From: Burkholderia stagnalis
GTDB lineage: Bacteria; Pseudomonadota; Gammaproteobacteria; Burkholderiales; Burkholderiaceae
Assembly (NCBI RefSeq): GCF_902830275.1
Contig: NZ_CADESW010000008.1
Location: forward strand, 186,001-250,000
Length of the DNA stretch: 64,000 bases
Reading direction: 5' to 3'
A program made the position numbers and the translations under genes. Below are positions 1 through 7,975 of the stretch, in pieces (position 1 is the first letter of the stretch; every line of letters begins with the position of its first letter). A model generated the notes under the pieces. That model searched no databases and was not told the DNA's origin. It saw only the letters and a list, made by a program, of their open reading frames with translations.

Positions 1-759
1 CACGATCGACATCAGCGGCACGCCCGGCCCGACCTGCTGGCCGACCTGCACCGCGCGCTGGCCGACCGTGCCGTCGACCGGCGCGACGATCGTCGTGCGC
101 TTCAGGTTGCGGTACGCAAGCTTGAACTGCGCGGCCGCCTGCACGACGGCCGGGCTCTCGTCGACCGGCAGCTTGCCGCCGAGCGCACGCGCGGCATCGA
201 GCTGCGCCTGCGCAGCCGCGAGATTCGCCTGCGCACCGGCCGCCGCCGCACGCGCGCGCGCGAGTTCCTCCGGCGCGACGATCTCGACCGACGCGCCGGA
301 GCGCGCCGCGAGCGCGCGCTGCGCGAGCGACAGGTCCGCGCGCCGCGCGTTCACCGCTTCGACGTACATCGTGTTCGAGATCTTCGCGTTCGCGACCTGC
401 CGCACGGCCTGCTCGAGTTGCGCCTTCGCCTGCGCGAACGCGACCGACGCCTCCGCGTCGTCGAGCCGCACGAGCGTCTGCCCCGCGCGCACCGTGTGCG
501 TATCGCCCACCAGCACGTCGGTGACGGTGCCCGGCACCTGCGCGGCCACCTGCACGATGCTGCCGGCCACGTACGCGTCGTCGGTGTCCTCGTAGTAGCG
601 GTCGCTGATCAGCCAGTACGCGAGCCACGCGAGCGCGGCCAGCAGCACGACCGCGAAGAACACGGTGAAGCGCTTGCGGCGCGTCGCGCGGCGCGCATCG
701 CGTTCCGGGTCGTTCAGCGCGGCCGGCTGCGCGGCAGTATGAAGGTTGTCGTGGTGCAT
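1..759 (-). CDS. EmrA/HlyD-family membrane fusion protein (partial, C-terminus beyond window)
   Basis: Periplasmic adaptor of a tripartite efflux system, expected to bridge the inner-membrane MFS pump and the outer-membrane channel of the same operon. The visible 253 residues start with a short basic cytoplasmic tail, one membrane anchor at about residues 29-48 (FTVFFAVVLLAALAW), then the family motif YYEDTDDAYVAGSIVQV that begins the biotinyl-lipoyl half-domain. The coiled-coil hairpin follows and the rest lies off the left edge. Its ATG shares one base with the TGA of the NodT gene (TGATG), so translation is probably coupled. Family assignment is firm. The role in rhamnolipid export is inferred from its place as last gene of the rhl operon. 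Confidence 0.88.
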   Translation of the reverse strand, partial: MHHDNLHTAAQPAALNDPERDARRATRRKRFTVFFAVVLLAALAWLAYWLISDRYYEDTDDAYVAGSIVQVAAQVPGTVTDVLVGDTHTVRAGQTLVRLDDAEASVAFAQAKAQLEQAVRQVANAKISNTMYVEAVNARRADLSLAQRALAARSGASVEIVAPEELARARAAAAGAQANLAAAQAQLDAARALGGKLPVDESPAVVQAAAQFKLAYRNLKRTTIVAPVDGTVGQRAVQVGQQVGPGVPLMSIV

Positions 760-2588
760 CAGTCGCTTTGCGTAACGATCAGACGATCGTGCTGGAAGAC
801 GGGTTTCGCCGTCGGCGTCGGGCTCGCCGATGCCGCGCGCGCGAGAACAGGCGTACCGCGAGGCGCCGCGCCGGGGTCGGTCACGCCGACCATCGACGCA
901 CGCGCCGCGTCGTCGCGCCGTGCGGGTGCGGGTGCAGGTGCAGGTGCAGGTGCAGGCGCAGGTGCGACACTCGCCGCACCGGTAGCCGGTGGCCCGGCAA
1001 CGCGCTCCGGGCGCGCGTCGTTCGACGTACCCGCCGCCGCAGCCCGGCTCGCGGCCGCAGCGGTCGCAGCACCGCGCCTCGCCGCCCCGCTGCGCGCCTG
1101 ATGCACGGCCGGCGCCTGCGCCACCGTTGCGCCTGCGTCGAACCCGCCGCCCAGCGCACCGATCAGCGCGACGCGCAGCGTGCGCTGCCGGCCCAGCGTC
1201 GCGATCAGTTGCGCGCGCTCGTCGATCAGCGTGAGATCCGCGACGTCGACGTCCTTCTGCATCAGCACCCCGCGCCGGTGCCGGTCGGCCGCGATCTGCA
1301 CGATCTTCTGCGCGGCGTTCACCGCGTCCTGCTGTTGCGCGACGAGCGTCTGCGCGGTCTGCAGCGACGTGACGAGCTGCGCGACCTGCCCGAGCGCGTC
1401 GTCGACGGCCTTGTTGTACAGGCCGATCGCAACGTCCGCCTGCGCGACGTCCGCGCCGAGCTTCGCCTTCAGCCGCCCGCGATCGAAGATCGGCAGCGAC
1501 ACCGCCGGGCCGACCGAGCCCGCGAGCGCGTCGCGCTTGAACAGCGACGCGGGCGCCAGCGCGAACACGCCGCCGAGCGCGACGAGGTTCACGTCCGGAT
1601 AGAACTCCGCGCGCGTCGCGTCGGCGCTCGCATACGCGGCCTCGACGCGCAGCCGCGCGGCGACGATGTCGGGCCGGCGGCCGAGCAGGTCGGCCGGCAG
1701 CCGCGCGGGCAGCGGCGCATCGCCGAGCTTGCCGACGCGCGGGCGCTGCAGCGCGAGGCCGCGCTCGGGGCCGCGCCCCGACAGCACGCCGAGCTGCAGC
1801 TGCGCGAGCTTGATCTGCTCGTCGTTCAGCGCGATCTGCGCAAGCAGGCGGCTGCGCTTGATCGACGCGTCGCTCGCGTCGTACGCGTTGTCGAGGCCGC
1901 GCGCGGTGCGCTCGCGCAGCACCGTCGTCACCCGCTCGCTCACCTTCTGCTTCTGCTGCAGCAGGTCGCGCGCCGCATACGCCTCGTCGAGCCGGCAGTA
2001 CACGGTGACGATCGCCGTCGACAGCGTGAGGCGCACCTGTTCGGCCTCGACGCGCGCGGCATCGCGCAGCGACATCAGGCTCTTCGTCGCGGCCTTGTTC
2101 CTGCCCCACAGGTCGAGCTGGTACGTGAGCCCGACGAACACCGACGACGGCGACACGACCGGATCGCCGAAGATCTGCACCGGCACCTTGTAGCCGCCCA
2201 CCGACACGTCGGCGATGTCGCCCGGCTGCGGCATGCGCGCGCGGCTGACCGTCGCGCCGGCGGTGCCGGTCAGCCCGGTCAGCGAATCGAACTGCTGCAG
2301 CTGCGCCTGCGCGATCCGCAGCCGCGCCTGTGCGACCTGCAGGTCGGGGTTCTGCTGCAGCGCGTCGGCGATCAGCTGGTCGAGCTGCGGATCCTGGAAT
2401 TGCGCGACCCAGTCCGGCGCGGGCCATGCGCCGCCGGCGCCCGGGCCCACCGTGTGCGCGAGCGCGTCGTCGGCCGGTGCGCGCAGCGACAGTGAAGGCA
2501 GGAATCCTGACGGCGCGCAACCGCCCAGCGCAAACGAAATAACCAGTGAAGCGGCTATCTTGCCGGTTCTCGACATCGAACGTCGCAT
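759..2588 (-). CDS. RND/MFS efflux outer-membrane lipoprotein, NodT/OprM family, with long low-complexity C-terminal tail
   Basis: Outer-membrane channel of a tripartite pump. The N-terminus MRRSMSRTGKIAASLV-ISFALGGC has a lipobox with Cys24 as lipidation site. The body has two OEP repeats: DPQLDQLIADALQQNPDLQVA marks the first, and the typical LPADLLGRRPDIVAA motif opens the second. The start at 2588 is preferred because GAGGG lies 5 bases upstream; a second in-frame ATG is at 2576. At 609 aa it is longer than the usual 470-500 aa. The family fold ends near ALIGALGGGFD, and about 120 residues of Ala/Pro/Arg-rich sequence follow, including a Pro-Ala repeat. It lies 8 bp after rhlC and overlaps the EmrA gene, which supports co-transcription and a shared export role. 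Confidence 0.88.
   Translation of the reverse strand: MRRSMSRTGKIAASLVISFALGGCAPSGFLPSLSLRAPADDALAHTVGPGAGGAWPAPDWVAQFQDPQLDQLIADALQQNPDLQVAQARLRIAQAQLQQFDSLTGLTGTAGATVSRARMPQPGDIADVSVGGYKVPVQIFGDPVVSPSSVFVGLTYQLDLWGRNKAATKSLMSLRDAARVEAEQVRLTLSTAIVTVYCRLDEAYAARDLLQQKQKVSERVTTVLRERTARGLDNAYDASDASIKRSRLLAQIALNDEQIKLAQLQLGVLSGRGPERGLALQRPRVGKLGDAPLPARLPADLLGRRPDIVAARLRVEAAYASADATRAEFYPDVNLVALGGVFALAPASLFKRDALAGSVGPAVSLPIFDRGRLKAKLGADVAQADVAIGLYNKAVDDALGQVAQLVTSLQTAQTLVAQQQDAVNAAQKIVQIAADRHRRGVLMQKDVDVADLTLIDERAQLIATLGRQRTLRVALIGALGGGFDAGATVAQAPAVHQARSGAARRGAATAAAASRAAAAGTSNDARPERVAGPPATGAASVAPAPAPAPAPAPAPARRDDAARASMVGVTDPGAAPRGTPVLARAASASPTPTAKPVFQHDRLIVTQSD
921..968. repeat. Hexanucleotide tandem tract in the NodT-like gene
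   Basis: About eight head-to-tail copies of a 6-bp unit (TGCRGG, one variant CGCAGG). They encode alternating Pro-Ala on the minus strand in the C-terminal tail of the outer-membrane lipoprotein. Unit loss or gain would stay in frame and change only tail length. Confidence 0.85.
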
Positions 2589-2596
2589 CGTCGCCC

Positions 2597-3535
2597 TCAC
2601 CCTTGCCGCACGCGCGGCACGCGCGCGGCGAGCCGCGGGCGCGTGCGCTCGAGCGGGCCGAGCCGGCCGAACAGGCCGTCGGCGATGCCGAGCAGGATGC
2701 CGCCGAGCTTCGCGCGCTTGTCGCGCTCGACGAGCGCGATCTGCACGATCTGCCACAGCGTCAGCAGGTTCGGCACGATCGCAACCGGAAAGCGCAGCCC
2801 GTACTGGATGCCGAGCTGCACGCCGTTGCGCGCGCTGTAATAGCGCCGCTGCCACGGATGATTCATCGACGTCATCTCGAACGGGCCGAACGCGTGGCGC
2901 TGCTTCGCGCCGATCCGGTGCGACAGCACCAGCGACGGCACGACGTAGAGCGGCACGTTGCGCGCCAGCGCGCGGAAGCTGTATTCGGTGTCGACGTGAT
3001 CGATCACGAGCGTCTCGTCGAACGGGCCGAGCGTGTCGTAGGCATCGCGCGACACGACGCAGCCCGACGAAATCAGGAACGCGCAGCGCTGCAGCGGCGC
3101 GCCCGGCTCGATGCGCAGGCGCCGCAGCGTGATGCCGTTGGTCGACAGCTCGGGCAGGAAGCTGCGCGCGTTCTCGTCGAACACGCGCGGCCCGGCGAGG
3201 AACGCGCGGTGCGCGAGCCCCGCGCACACGTCGCGCATGGCCGGGAAGAACGCGGCCGGCACCGCCGAATCCTGGTCGAACAGCGCGACCGCATCGACGC
3301 GTTCGCGAAACAGCGCCGCGAGCCCCGCGTTGAACGCGCCCGCGATCCCGCCGCGATTGCCGTGATGCAGCAGCGCGATGCCGTCGCGCGTGCAGACGTC
3401 GCGCGCCTGCGCGTCGGGCTGCGGCGTGTTGTCGACGACGAGCAATGCGTCGCACGCGCGCCGCAGTGCGCCGAGCGCCGCGAGCTGCGCGTCGGTCGGG
3501 TGGTAGAGAATCACGAGCGCGCCGAGTGCCGCCAT
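2597..3535 (-). CDS. rhlC: Rhamnosyltransferase 2 (dTDP-L-rhamnose:mono-rhamnolipid rhamnosyltransferase), GT2 family
   Basis: Adds the second rhamnose to mono-rhamnolipid to give di-rhamnolipid. The 312-aa protein matches Pseudomonas RhlC along its length from memory: LHHGNRGGIAGAFNAGL, the GT2 metal/nucleotide segment ALFDQDSAVPAAF, the block LISSGCVVSRDAY, and FDETLVIDHVDTEYSFRA. Basic residues and hydrophobic segments near the C-terminus suggest membrane association. Start chosen at ATG 3535, preceded by GTAGGAGGCAAC; a TTG at 3553 is in frame but less likely. It lies 18 bp after the MFS exporter stop. Its presence predicts di-rhamnolipids as products. Confidence 0.93.
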   Translation of the reverse strand: MAALGALVILYHPTDAQLAALGALRRACDALLVVDNTPQPDAQARDVCTRDGIALLHHGNRGGIAGAFNAGLAALFRERVDAVALFDQDSAVPAAFFPAMRDVCAGLAHRAFLAGPRVFDENARSFLPELSTNGITLRRLRIEPGAPLQRCAFLISSGCVVSRDAYDTLGPFDETLVIDHVDTEYSFRALARNVPLYVVPSLVLSHRIGAKQRHAFGPFEMTSMNHPWQRRYYSARNGVQLGIQYGLRFPVAIVPNLLTLWQIVQIALVERDKRAKLGGILLGIADGLFGRLGPLERTRPRLAARVPRVRQG

Positions 3536-3553
3536 GTTGCCTCCTACGAGCAA

Positions 3554-5143
3554 TCAATGTCCAAAGGACGCCGCCGCGCCCCGCTTCGGCCGGGTGAGCC
3601 ACATCATCGCGGCGAGCACGACGCACGTCATGCTCGCCATCCAGAACATGTCGCCCGTCGCCATCATGTATGCCTGCTGCATCACGACGCGGTTCAGCGT
3701 CGCCAGCTCGCGCACGCCGTCGATGCCCATCGCGTTGAGCGCGTGCACGAAGCGCTGCGTGTTCGCCGCGGCCTGCGTGACCGACTGCGACACGACGTCG
3801 TAGTGATAGGTCGCGCGGTTGTCCCACAGCGTCACGCTCATCGCGGTGCCGAACGCGGCCGACAGCGTGCGCAGGAAGTTCGACAGGCTCGACGCGGCCG
3901 CGAGCTTGTCGTCGGGGATGCGCGACAGCGTCGCCGCGGTCAGCGGAATGAAAAAGCACGGCAGCCCGATGCCCTGGATCAGCCCCGGTGCGACGACCTG
4001 CGCGAACGTCATGTTCAGCGTGAAGTGCGCGTCCCACGCGAGCACGCCCGCGAACACCAGGAAGCCGAATGTCGCGAGCACGCGCGCGTCGAAGCGGTGC
4101 GCATGCAGGCCGACGAGAATCGAGAACACGAGCGCGAGGATGCCGAGCGGCGCGGTCGCAAGCCCCGCATGGAACGCGTTGTAGCCCATCACCGCCTGCA
4201 GCCACAGCGGGAACACCACGCCCACCACCGAGAAGCTCATCATCCCGAGCGAGATGATCAGCACGCAGAACGAGAACGTGCGATCGCGGAACAGGCTCAG
4301 CTCGACGACCGGATGCGCCTCGCCCGCTTCCCAGATCAGCAGCGACACGATCGCGAGCGCCGCGACGATCGCGAGCGTGACGATCAGCGGCGAGCCGAAC
4401 CAGCCCTTGTCGTGGCCGAGGTCGAGCATCGCCTGCAACGCGCCGACGCCGACCACGAGCAGCACGATGCCCGGCACGTCGACCGGGCCGGCCGCGCCGC
4501 GCTGCGCGTCGGGCCGCAGCATCGCGGTGCACACCGCGAACGAGAAGATGCCGATCGGCAGGTTGATCAGGAAGATCCACGGCCACGAGAAGCTGTCGAT
4601 GATCCAGCCGCCGACCACCGGCCCGAAGATCGGCGCGAGCAGCACCGTCATCGCCCACAGCGCAAGCGCGACGGTGCGCTTGTCGGCCGGGAACGCGCGC
4701 AGCAGGATCGTCTGCGACAGCGGCACCATCGGCCCCGAGAACAGCCCCTGCAGCGCGCGGCACACGACCAGCACGTGCAGGTCGCGCGCGAGCCCGCACA
4801 GCAGCGACGTCAGCGTGAACAGCAGCACCGCGCCGACGAACAGGCGCAGCTCGCCGACGCGGCGCGCGAGCCAGCCGGTGAGCGGCACCGCGATCGCGGC
4901 GGCGACCGAATACGAGCTGATCACCCACGTGCCCTGGCTGTTCGACACGCCGAGGCTGCCCGAGATCGCCGGCACCGCGACGTTCGTCACGGTCGAATCG
5001 AGCACCTCGATGAAGGTCGCGAGCGACAGCGCGAACGTCAGCAGCGCGAGGCGCGCGCCGCGCAGCGGCCGCGTGGATGCCTCTGCCGCGGCGGGGCTTG
5101 CCGGCGCGGCATGCGCATCACGAAGCGGCGATGCTGTGCTCAT
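3554..5143 (-). CDS. MFS transporter, DHA2 (EmrB/QacA) family, 14 TM; putative rhamnolipid exporter
   Basis: Inner-membrane proton-driven drug/lipid exporter of 529 aa. The sequence shows many hydrophobic helices, the DHA2 signature near helix 1 (FIEVLDSTVTNVAVPAISGS), loop motif GWLARRVGELRLF, and GPMVPLSQTILL followed by GPVVGGWIIDSFSWPWIFL (motif C area). The length fits the 14-helix DHA2 group. Its ATG overlaps the rhlB stop (ATGA). With the downstream NodT and EmrA genes it makes a complete EmrAB-TolC-like set inside the rhl operon. Rhamnolipids as substrate are inferred from context. Confidence 0.88.
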   Translation of the reverse strand: MSTASPLRDAHAAPASPAAAEASTRPLRGARLALLTFALSLATFIEVLDSTVTNVAVPAISGSLGVSNSQGTWVISSYSVAAAIAVPLTGWLARRVGELRLFVGAVLLFTLTSLLCGLARDLHVLVVCRALQGLFSGPMVPLSQTILLRAFPADKRTVALALWAMTVLLAPIFGPVVGGWIIDSFSWPWIFLINLPIGIFSFAVCTAMLRPDAQRGAAGPVDVPGIVLLVVGVGALQAMLDLGHDKGWFGSPLIVTLAIVAALAIVSLLIWEAGEAHPVVELSLFRDRTFSFCVLIISLGMMSFSVVGVVFPLWLQAVMGYNAFHAGLATAPLGILALVFSILVGLHAHRFDARVLATFGFLVFAGVLAWDAHFTLNMTFAQVVAPGLIQGIGLPCFFIPLTAATLSRIPDDKLAAASSLSNFLRTLSAAFGTAMSVTLWDNRATYHYDVVSQSVTQAAANTQRFVHALNAMGIDGVRELATLNRVVMQQAYMMATGDMFWMASMTCVVLAAMMWLTRPKRGAAASFGH

Positions 5144-6429
5144 GCGCTTGCCGCCGCGGCGGCCGGTGCGGAACGCGCGCCCGCGCGCCCCTGCGCCGGC
5201 ACGAACCGTTCGATGAAATCCGCCGCGCGCGCGCAGCCGTCCGGCGCGGCGGCGAGCGCCGCACGCGCCCGCGCGCCGTGCGCGGCGAACGCGGGATCGT
5301 CGAGCACGCGTGCGAGCGCCGCGCCAAGTCGCGCACCATCGACCGGGCCATCGAGCCGCACGCCGCAGCCGCTCGCGGCGACGCGCTGCGCGTTGTCGAA
5401 CTGGTCGTGCGCGAACGGCGTCACCACCTGCGCAATGCCGGCCTCGTACGCGAGCGCCGCGGTGCCGATGCCGCCGTGATGCACGAGCGCGCGGCAGCGC
5501 GGCAGCAGCGTGCGCATCGGCACGAAGCGCCGCACGAGCAGCGATGCGCCGCCCGCCGGCACATCGCCCGGCGTCAGCAGGATGCCGCGCGCGCCGGTGA
5601 TGCGCAGCGCCTCGCTCGCCGCGCGTGCATACGCCGCGTGATCGACGCGCGTCGAGCCGGCCGTGAACACGACCGGCGGCGCGCCCGCCGCGAGGAACGC
5701 GTCGAGCCCGGCGTCGCCCGCCGGTTCGCCGACGTCGTTGAACAGCGGAAAGCCGCTTTGCAGATGATTCACGGGCCAGTCCGGCTGCGGCCGCGCGAAC
5801 CAGTCGGGAAACAGGCACAGCACGCCGTCGGTCGAATGCAGCCAGCGGCCGAGCACGCGCCGCGCGGGCGGCAGCCCGAGATCCGCACGCACCGCGTTCA
5901 GCGCGGGGCCGCACACGCGGTCGAGCGCGGCGCGCTCGATCAGCGTCATCAGCGCGGCCTTGACCGGCAGCGGCCAGCGCGCGGGAATCGTCAGGCGCGG
6001 ATGCGTCGGCGGCGCATGCGCGGACAGCAGCGTCGACGGCGACACCTGCACCGACACGTACGGCGTGCCGTGCAACTCCTGCATGAAGCGCGCGGAGAAG
6101 GCCCACAGCGTGCCGACCAGCACGGTGTCGGCGTCCGTCAGCGCGCGCAGCGCGTCGTAATGCGGCCGCAGCACCGGCGCGATCACCTGCCACAGCGTGC
6201 GGAACGACGTGCGCGGATCCCACAGCGCGGGGTTCGCCATCGCCGCGTCGTACTCGGCCGCGGTGCCGACCGGCACGAACGCGAAGCCGCAGCGCCGCAC
6301 GGCTGCCTCGAACGGCGGATGCGTGCAGAACACGACCTGATGGCCGCGCACCGCGAGCGCGCGCGCGACGCCGAGCAGCGGATGCACGTCGCCCGCCGAG
6401 CCGATCGCCGTCACGATCACCTTCGCCAT
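5140..6429 (-). CDS. rhlB: Rhamnosyltransferase 1, catalytic subunit (GT1 family)
   Basis: Transfers L-rhamnose from dTDP-rhamnose to the hydroxyalkanoyl-hydroxyalkanoate made by RhlA, giving mono-rhamnolipid. The 429-aa length is close to Pseudomonas RhlB. The N-terminal domain opens with MAKVIVTAIGSAGDVHPLLG, typical of UDP-glycosyltransferase-like (MGT/GT1) enzymes. The C-terminal donor-binding domain has VVFTAGSTRVDHAAY and the motif HHGGIGTAALAYEAGI followed by TPFAHDQFDNA. It starts 17 bp after the ICMT-like gene and overlaps the MFS gene by 4 bp. Confidence 0.93.
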   Translation of the reverse strand: MAKVIVTAIGSAGDVHPLLGVARALAVRGHQVVFCTHPPFEAAVRRCGFAFVPVGTAAEYDAAMANPALWDPRTSFRTLWQVIAPVLRPHYDALRALTDADTVLVGTLWAFSARFMQELHGTPYVSVQVSPSTLLSAHAPPTHPRLTIPARWPLPVKAALMTLIERAALDRVCGPALNAVRADLGLPPARRVLGRWLHSTDGVLCLFPDWFARPQPDWPVNHLQSGFPLFNDVGEPAGDAGLDAFLAAGAPPVVFTAGSTRVDHAAYARAASEALRITGARGILLTPGDVPAGGASLLVRRFVPMRTLLPRCRALVHHGGIGTAALAYEAGIAQVVTPFAHDQFDNAQRVAASGCGVRLDGPVDGARLGAALARVLDDPAFAAHGARARAALAAAPDGCARAADFIERFVPAQGRAGARSAPAAAAASA

Positions 6430-6446
6430 CGCGCGCCTCGCGGGAG

Positions 6447-7016
6447 TCAGTAGAAGCCGGGGATCAGCGCCGCGACTTCGCGGCGGTACTGCGCATAGGC
6501 CGGCCCGAAATGGCCGGTCAGCCAGCTCTCCTCGACGCGCACCTTGTACGCGAGCGACGCGAACACCAGCAGCACGCCGAGCACGCCGCGCCACTCGCCG
6601 CCGATCAGCGCGGCGCCGGCGAGCGCGAGCAGGCAGCCCGTGTAGATCGGGTGCCGCACGAGCGCGTACGGGCCGGTGCGAATCAGTTCGTGATCGGCCT
6701 TCAGCGTGACGGACACGCTCCAGTTCGTGCCGAGATGCCGCCGCGCCCACACCGAGAACAGCAGGCCCGCCACCAGCACCGCGAGGCCGCATTGCGCCTG
6801 CAGGCCGAAGCGATGCCAGTCGGGCGCGAGCGCCTGCCACGTCGGGTCGGGCAGGATGATCAGCGCGCCGCCGACGATCAGCGGAATCGATTGCAGCGTG
6901 CGCGAGCGCGACGCCTCCTTGCGCACGGTCGCCTTCACCGCGTTCGACGTGGCGATCCAGTACGCGAGCCACGCGGCCCACGGTACGACGATGGCGATGC
7001 TCTGAACGATATTCAC
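6447..7016 (-). CDS. Isoprenylcysteine carboxyl methyltransferase (ICMT)-like integral membrane methyltransferase
   Basis: A 189-aa protein with about four to five hydrophobic helices and the ICMT/PEMT-type C-terminal SAM-binding signature: VTLKADHELIRTGPYALVRHPIYTG-type sequence (GPYALVRHPIY), then EESWLTGHFGPAYAQY. Such enzymes methylate carboxylates or lipids at the membrane. It starts at GTG 7016, 56 bp after rhlA, and lies between rhlA and rhlB in one operon, so its substrate is probably a rhamnolipid or its precursor acid. Methyl esterification of the terminal carboxyl is the simplest hypothesis. The family call is firm; the substrate is inference. Confidence 0.8.
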   Translation of the reverse strand: MNIVQSIAIVVPWAAWLAYWIATSNAVKATVRKEASRSRTLQSIPLIVGGALIILPDPTWQALAPDWHRFGLQAQCGLAVLVAGLLFSVWARRHLGTNWSVSVTLKADHELIRTGPYALVRHPIYTGCLLALAGAALIGGEWRGVLGVLLVFASLAYKVRVEESWLTGHFGPAYAQYRREVAALIPGFY

Positions 7017-7072
7017 GGCTGGCCTGCCTCGGGTGGAGTGGAAATCGGATGCGCGGAGCGGCGCGCGCGGCG

Positions 7073-7975
7073 TCACGACGACAGTGCGGGCATCGCCGTG
7101 GCGAGGCACGCGGCCGGCATGTCGGGCGGCATGCCGAGCAGCGTCGGCGCGGCGTCGCAGAAGAAGCCGAGCAGCTCGGCGCGCGTGCTGTCGCGCTGCG
7201 CGCGGCCTTCGATGTCGAGGAAATGGCCGGCGCCGGGGATCGTCGCGAACTGTGCGCGCGGCACGTGCGCGGCGAGCGTGCGGACTTCGGCGGGCGTCGT
7301 GTATTCGTCGAGCGCGCCGTTGACGAACTTCAGCTCGCAGCGGATGTTCGAGAACTCGCTCAGGTAGCGTTCGGGCTGCAGCGACAGGATCTGGTCGACG
7401 TGGAACGCGACCTGGTCCTGCTCGTCGCGCGGCAGGCGCGTGAGGTAGCGGTAGTTGTACAGCTTCATGATGCGCGGCAAGTAGCGGCCCACGGTGTCGT
7501 TGAGCAGCTGCGCGGCCTTCAGGTTCTCGCCGGCGGCGATGTGGTCGCGTGCGCGGGTCACGTAGTCGACCATCGCATCGTTCAGGAACGGCGAGAACGA
7601 GCAGATCGCCGCGCGCCGCACGCTCGGGCAGCCGCGCGCGAGCGCGAACAGCGACGCGACGCCGCCCCACGACACCGACACGAGATAGGTGGGCGCAAAG
7701 CGCTCGACCAGATGCTGCAGGATCGCCACCTCGTCGTCCTTCGTCAGGATGAAGCAGCCCGGGTTGTGCTGGCGCGACTGCCCCGCGTACGGCAGGTCGA
7801 AACAGACCGTGTTCATCCGCTCGCCGAGGTACTGGACGGTCTGCCCGAACGACGCCGTCGTCGCCAGCGCGCCGTTGACGAGGATCGCCGTGTCGAACGC
7901 CGGATCGAACACCTGGCGCTCGACGTAAACCTTCAGACCATTCGGCAGCGGAACCACGTGTTTTTCGGTCGGCAT
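7073..7975 (-). CDS. rhlA: Rhamnosyltransferase 1 chain A / HAA synthase
   Basis: Couples two 3-hydroxyacyl groups from fatty-acid intermediates into hydroxyalkanoyl-hydroxyalkanoate (HAA), the lipid part of rhamnolipids. It is an alpha/beta-hydrolase-fold protein of 300 aa with strong similarity to Pseudomonas RhlA: ILVNGALATTASFGQT, FDLPYAGQSRQHNPG, nucleophile elbow SVSWGG, and FVNGALDEYTTPAEVR near the catalytic Asp, with GAGHFLDIEG holding the His. Start ATG 7975 (MPTEKHVV) has GGAG 6 bases upstream; longer in-frame extensions upstream lack such support. First gene of the rhl operon. Confidence 0.95.
   Translation of the reverse strand: MPTEKHVVPLPNGLKVYVERQVFDPAFDTAILVNGALATTASFGQTVQYLGERMNTVCFDLPYAGQSRQHNPGCFILTKDDEVAILQHLVERFAPTYLVSVSWGGVASLFALARGCPSVRRAAICSFSPFLNDAMVDYVTRARDHIAAGENLKAAQLLNDTVGRYLPRIMKLYNYRYLTRLPRDEQDQVAFHVDQILSLQPERYLSEFSNIRCELKFVNGALDEYTTPAEVRTLAAHVPRAQFATIPGAGHFLDIEGRAQRDSTRAELLGFFCDAAPTLLGMPPDMPAACLATAMPALSS

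Noticed and set aside
759-4928. A 1389-codon minus-strand frame that would fuse the NodT-like protein to a long N-terminal part
   Set aside because: The upstream part is the out-of-frame reading of rhlC and the MFS gene. The real NodT start at 2588 has a ribosome site and a lipoprotein signal.
2546-5479. A 977-codon plus-strand frame opposite rhlC, the MFS gene and rhlB
   Set aside because: It is highly Arg/His/Gln-rich with no recognisable domain and overlaps three solid genes on the other strand.
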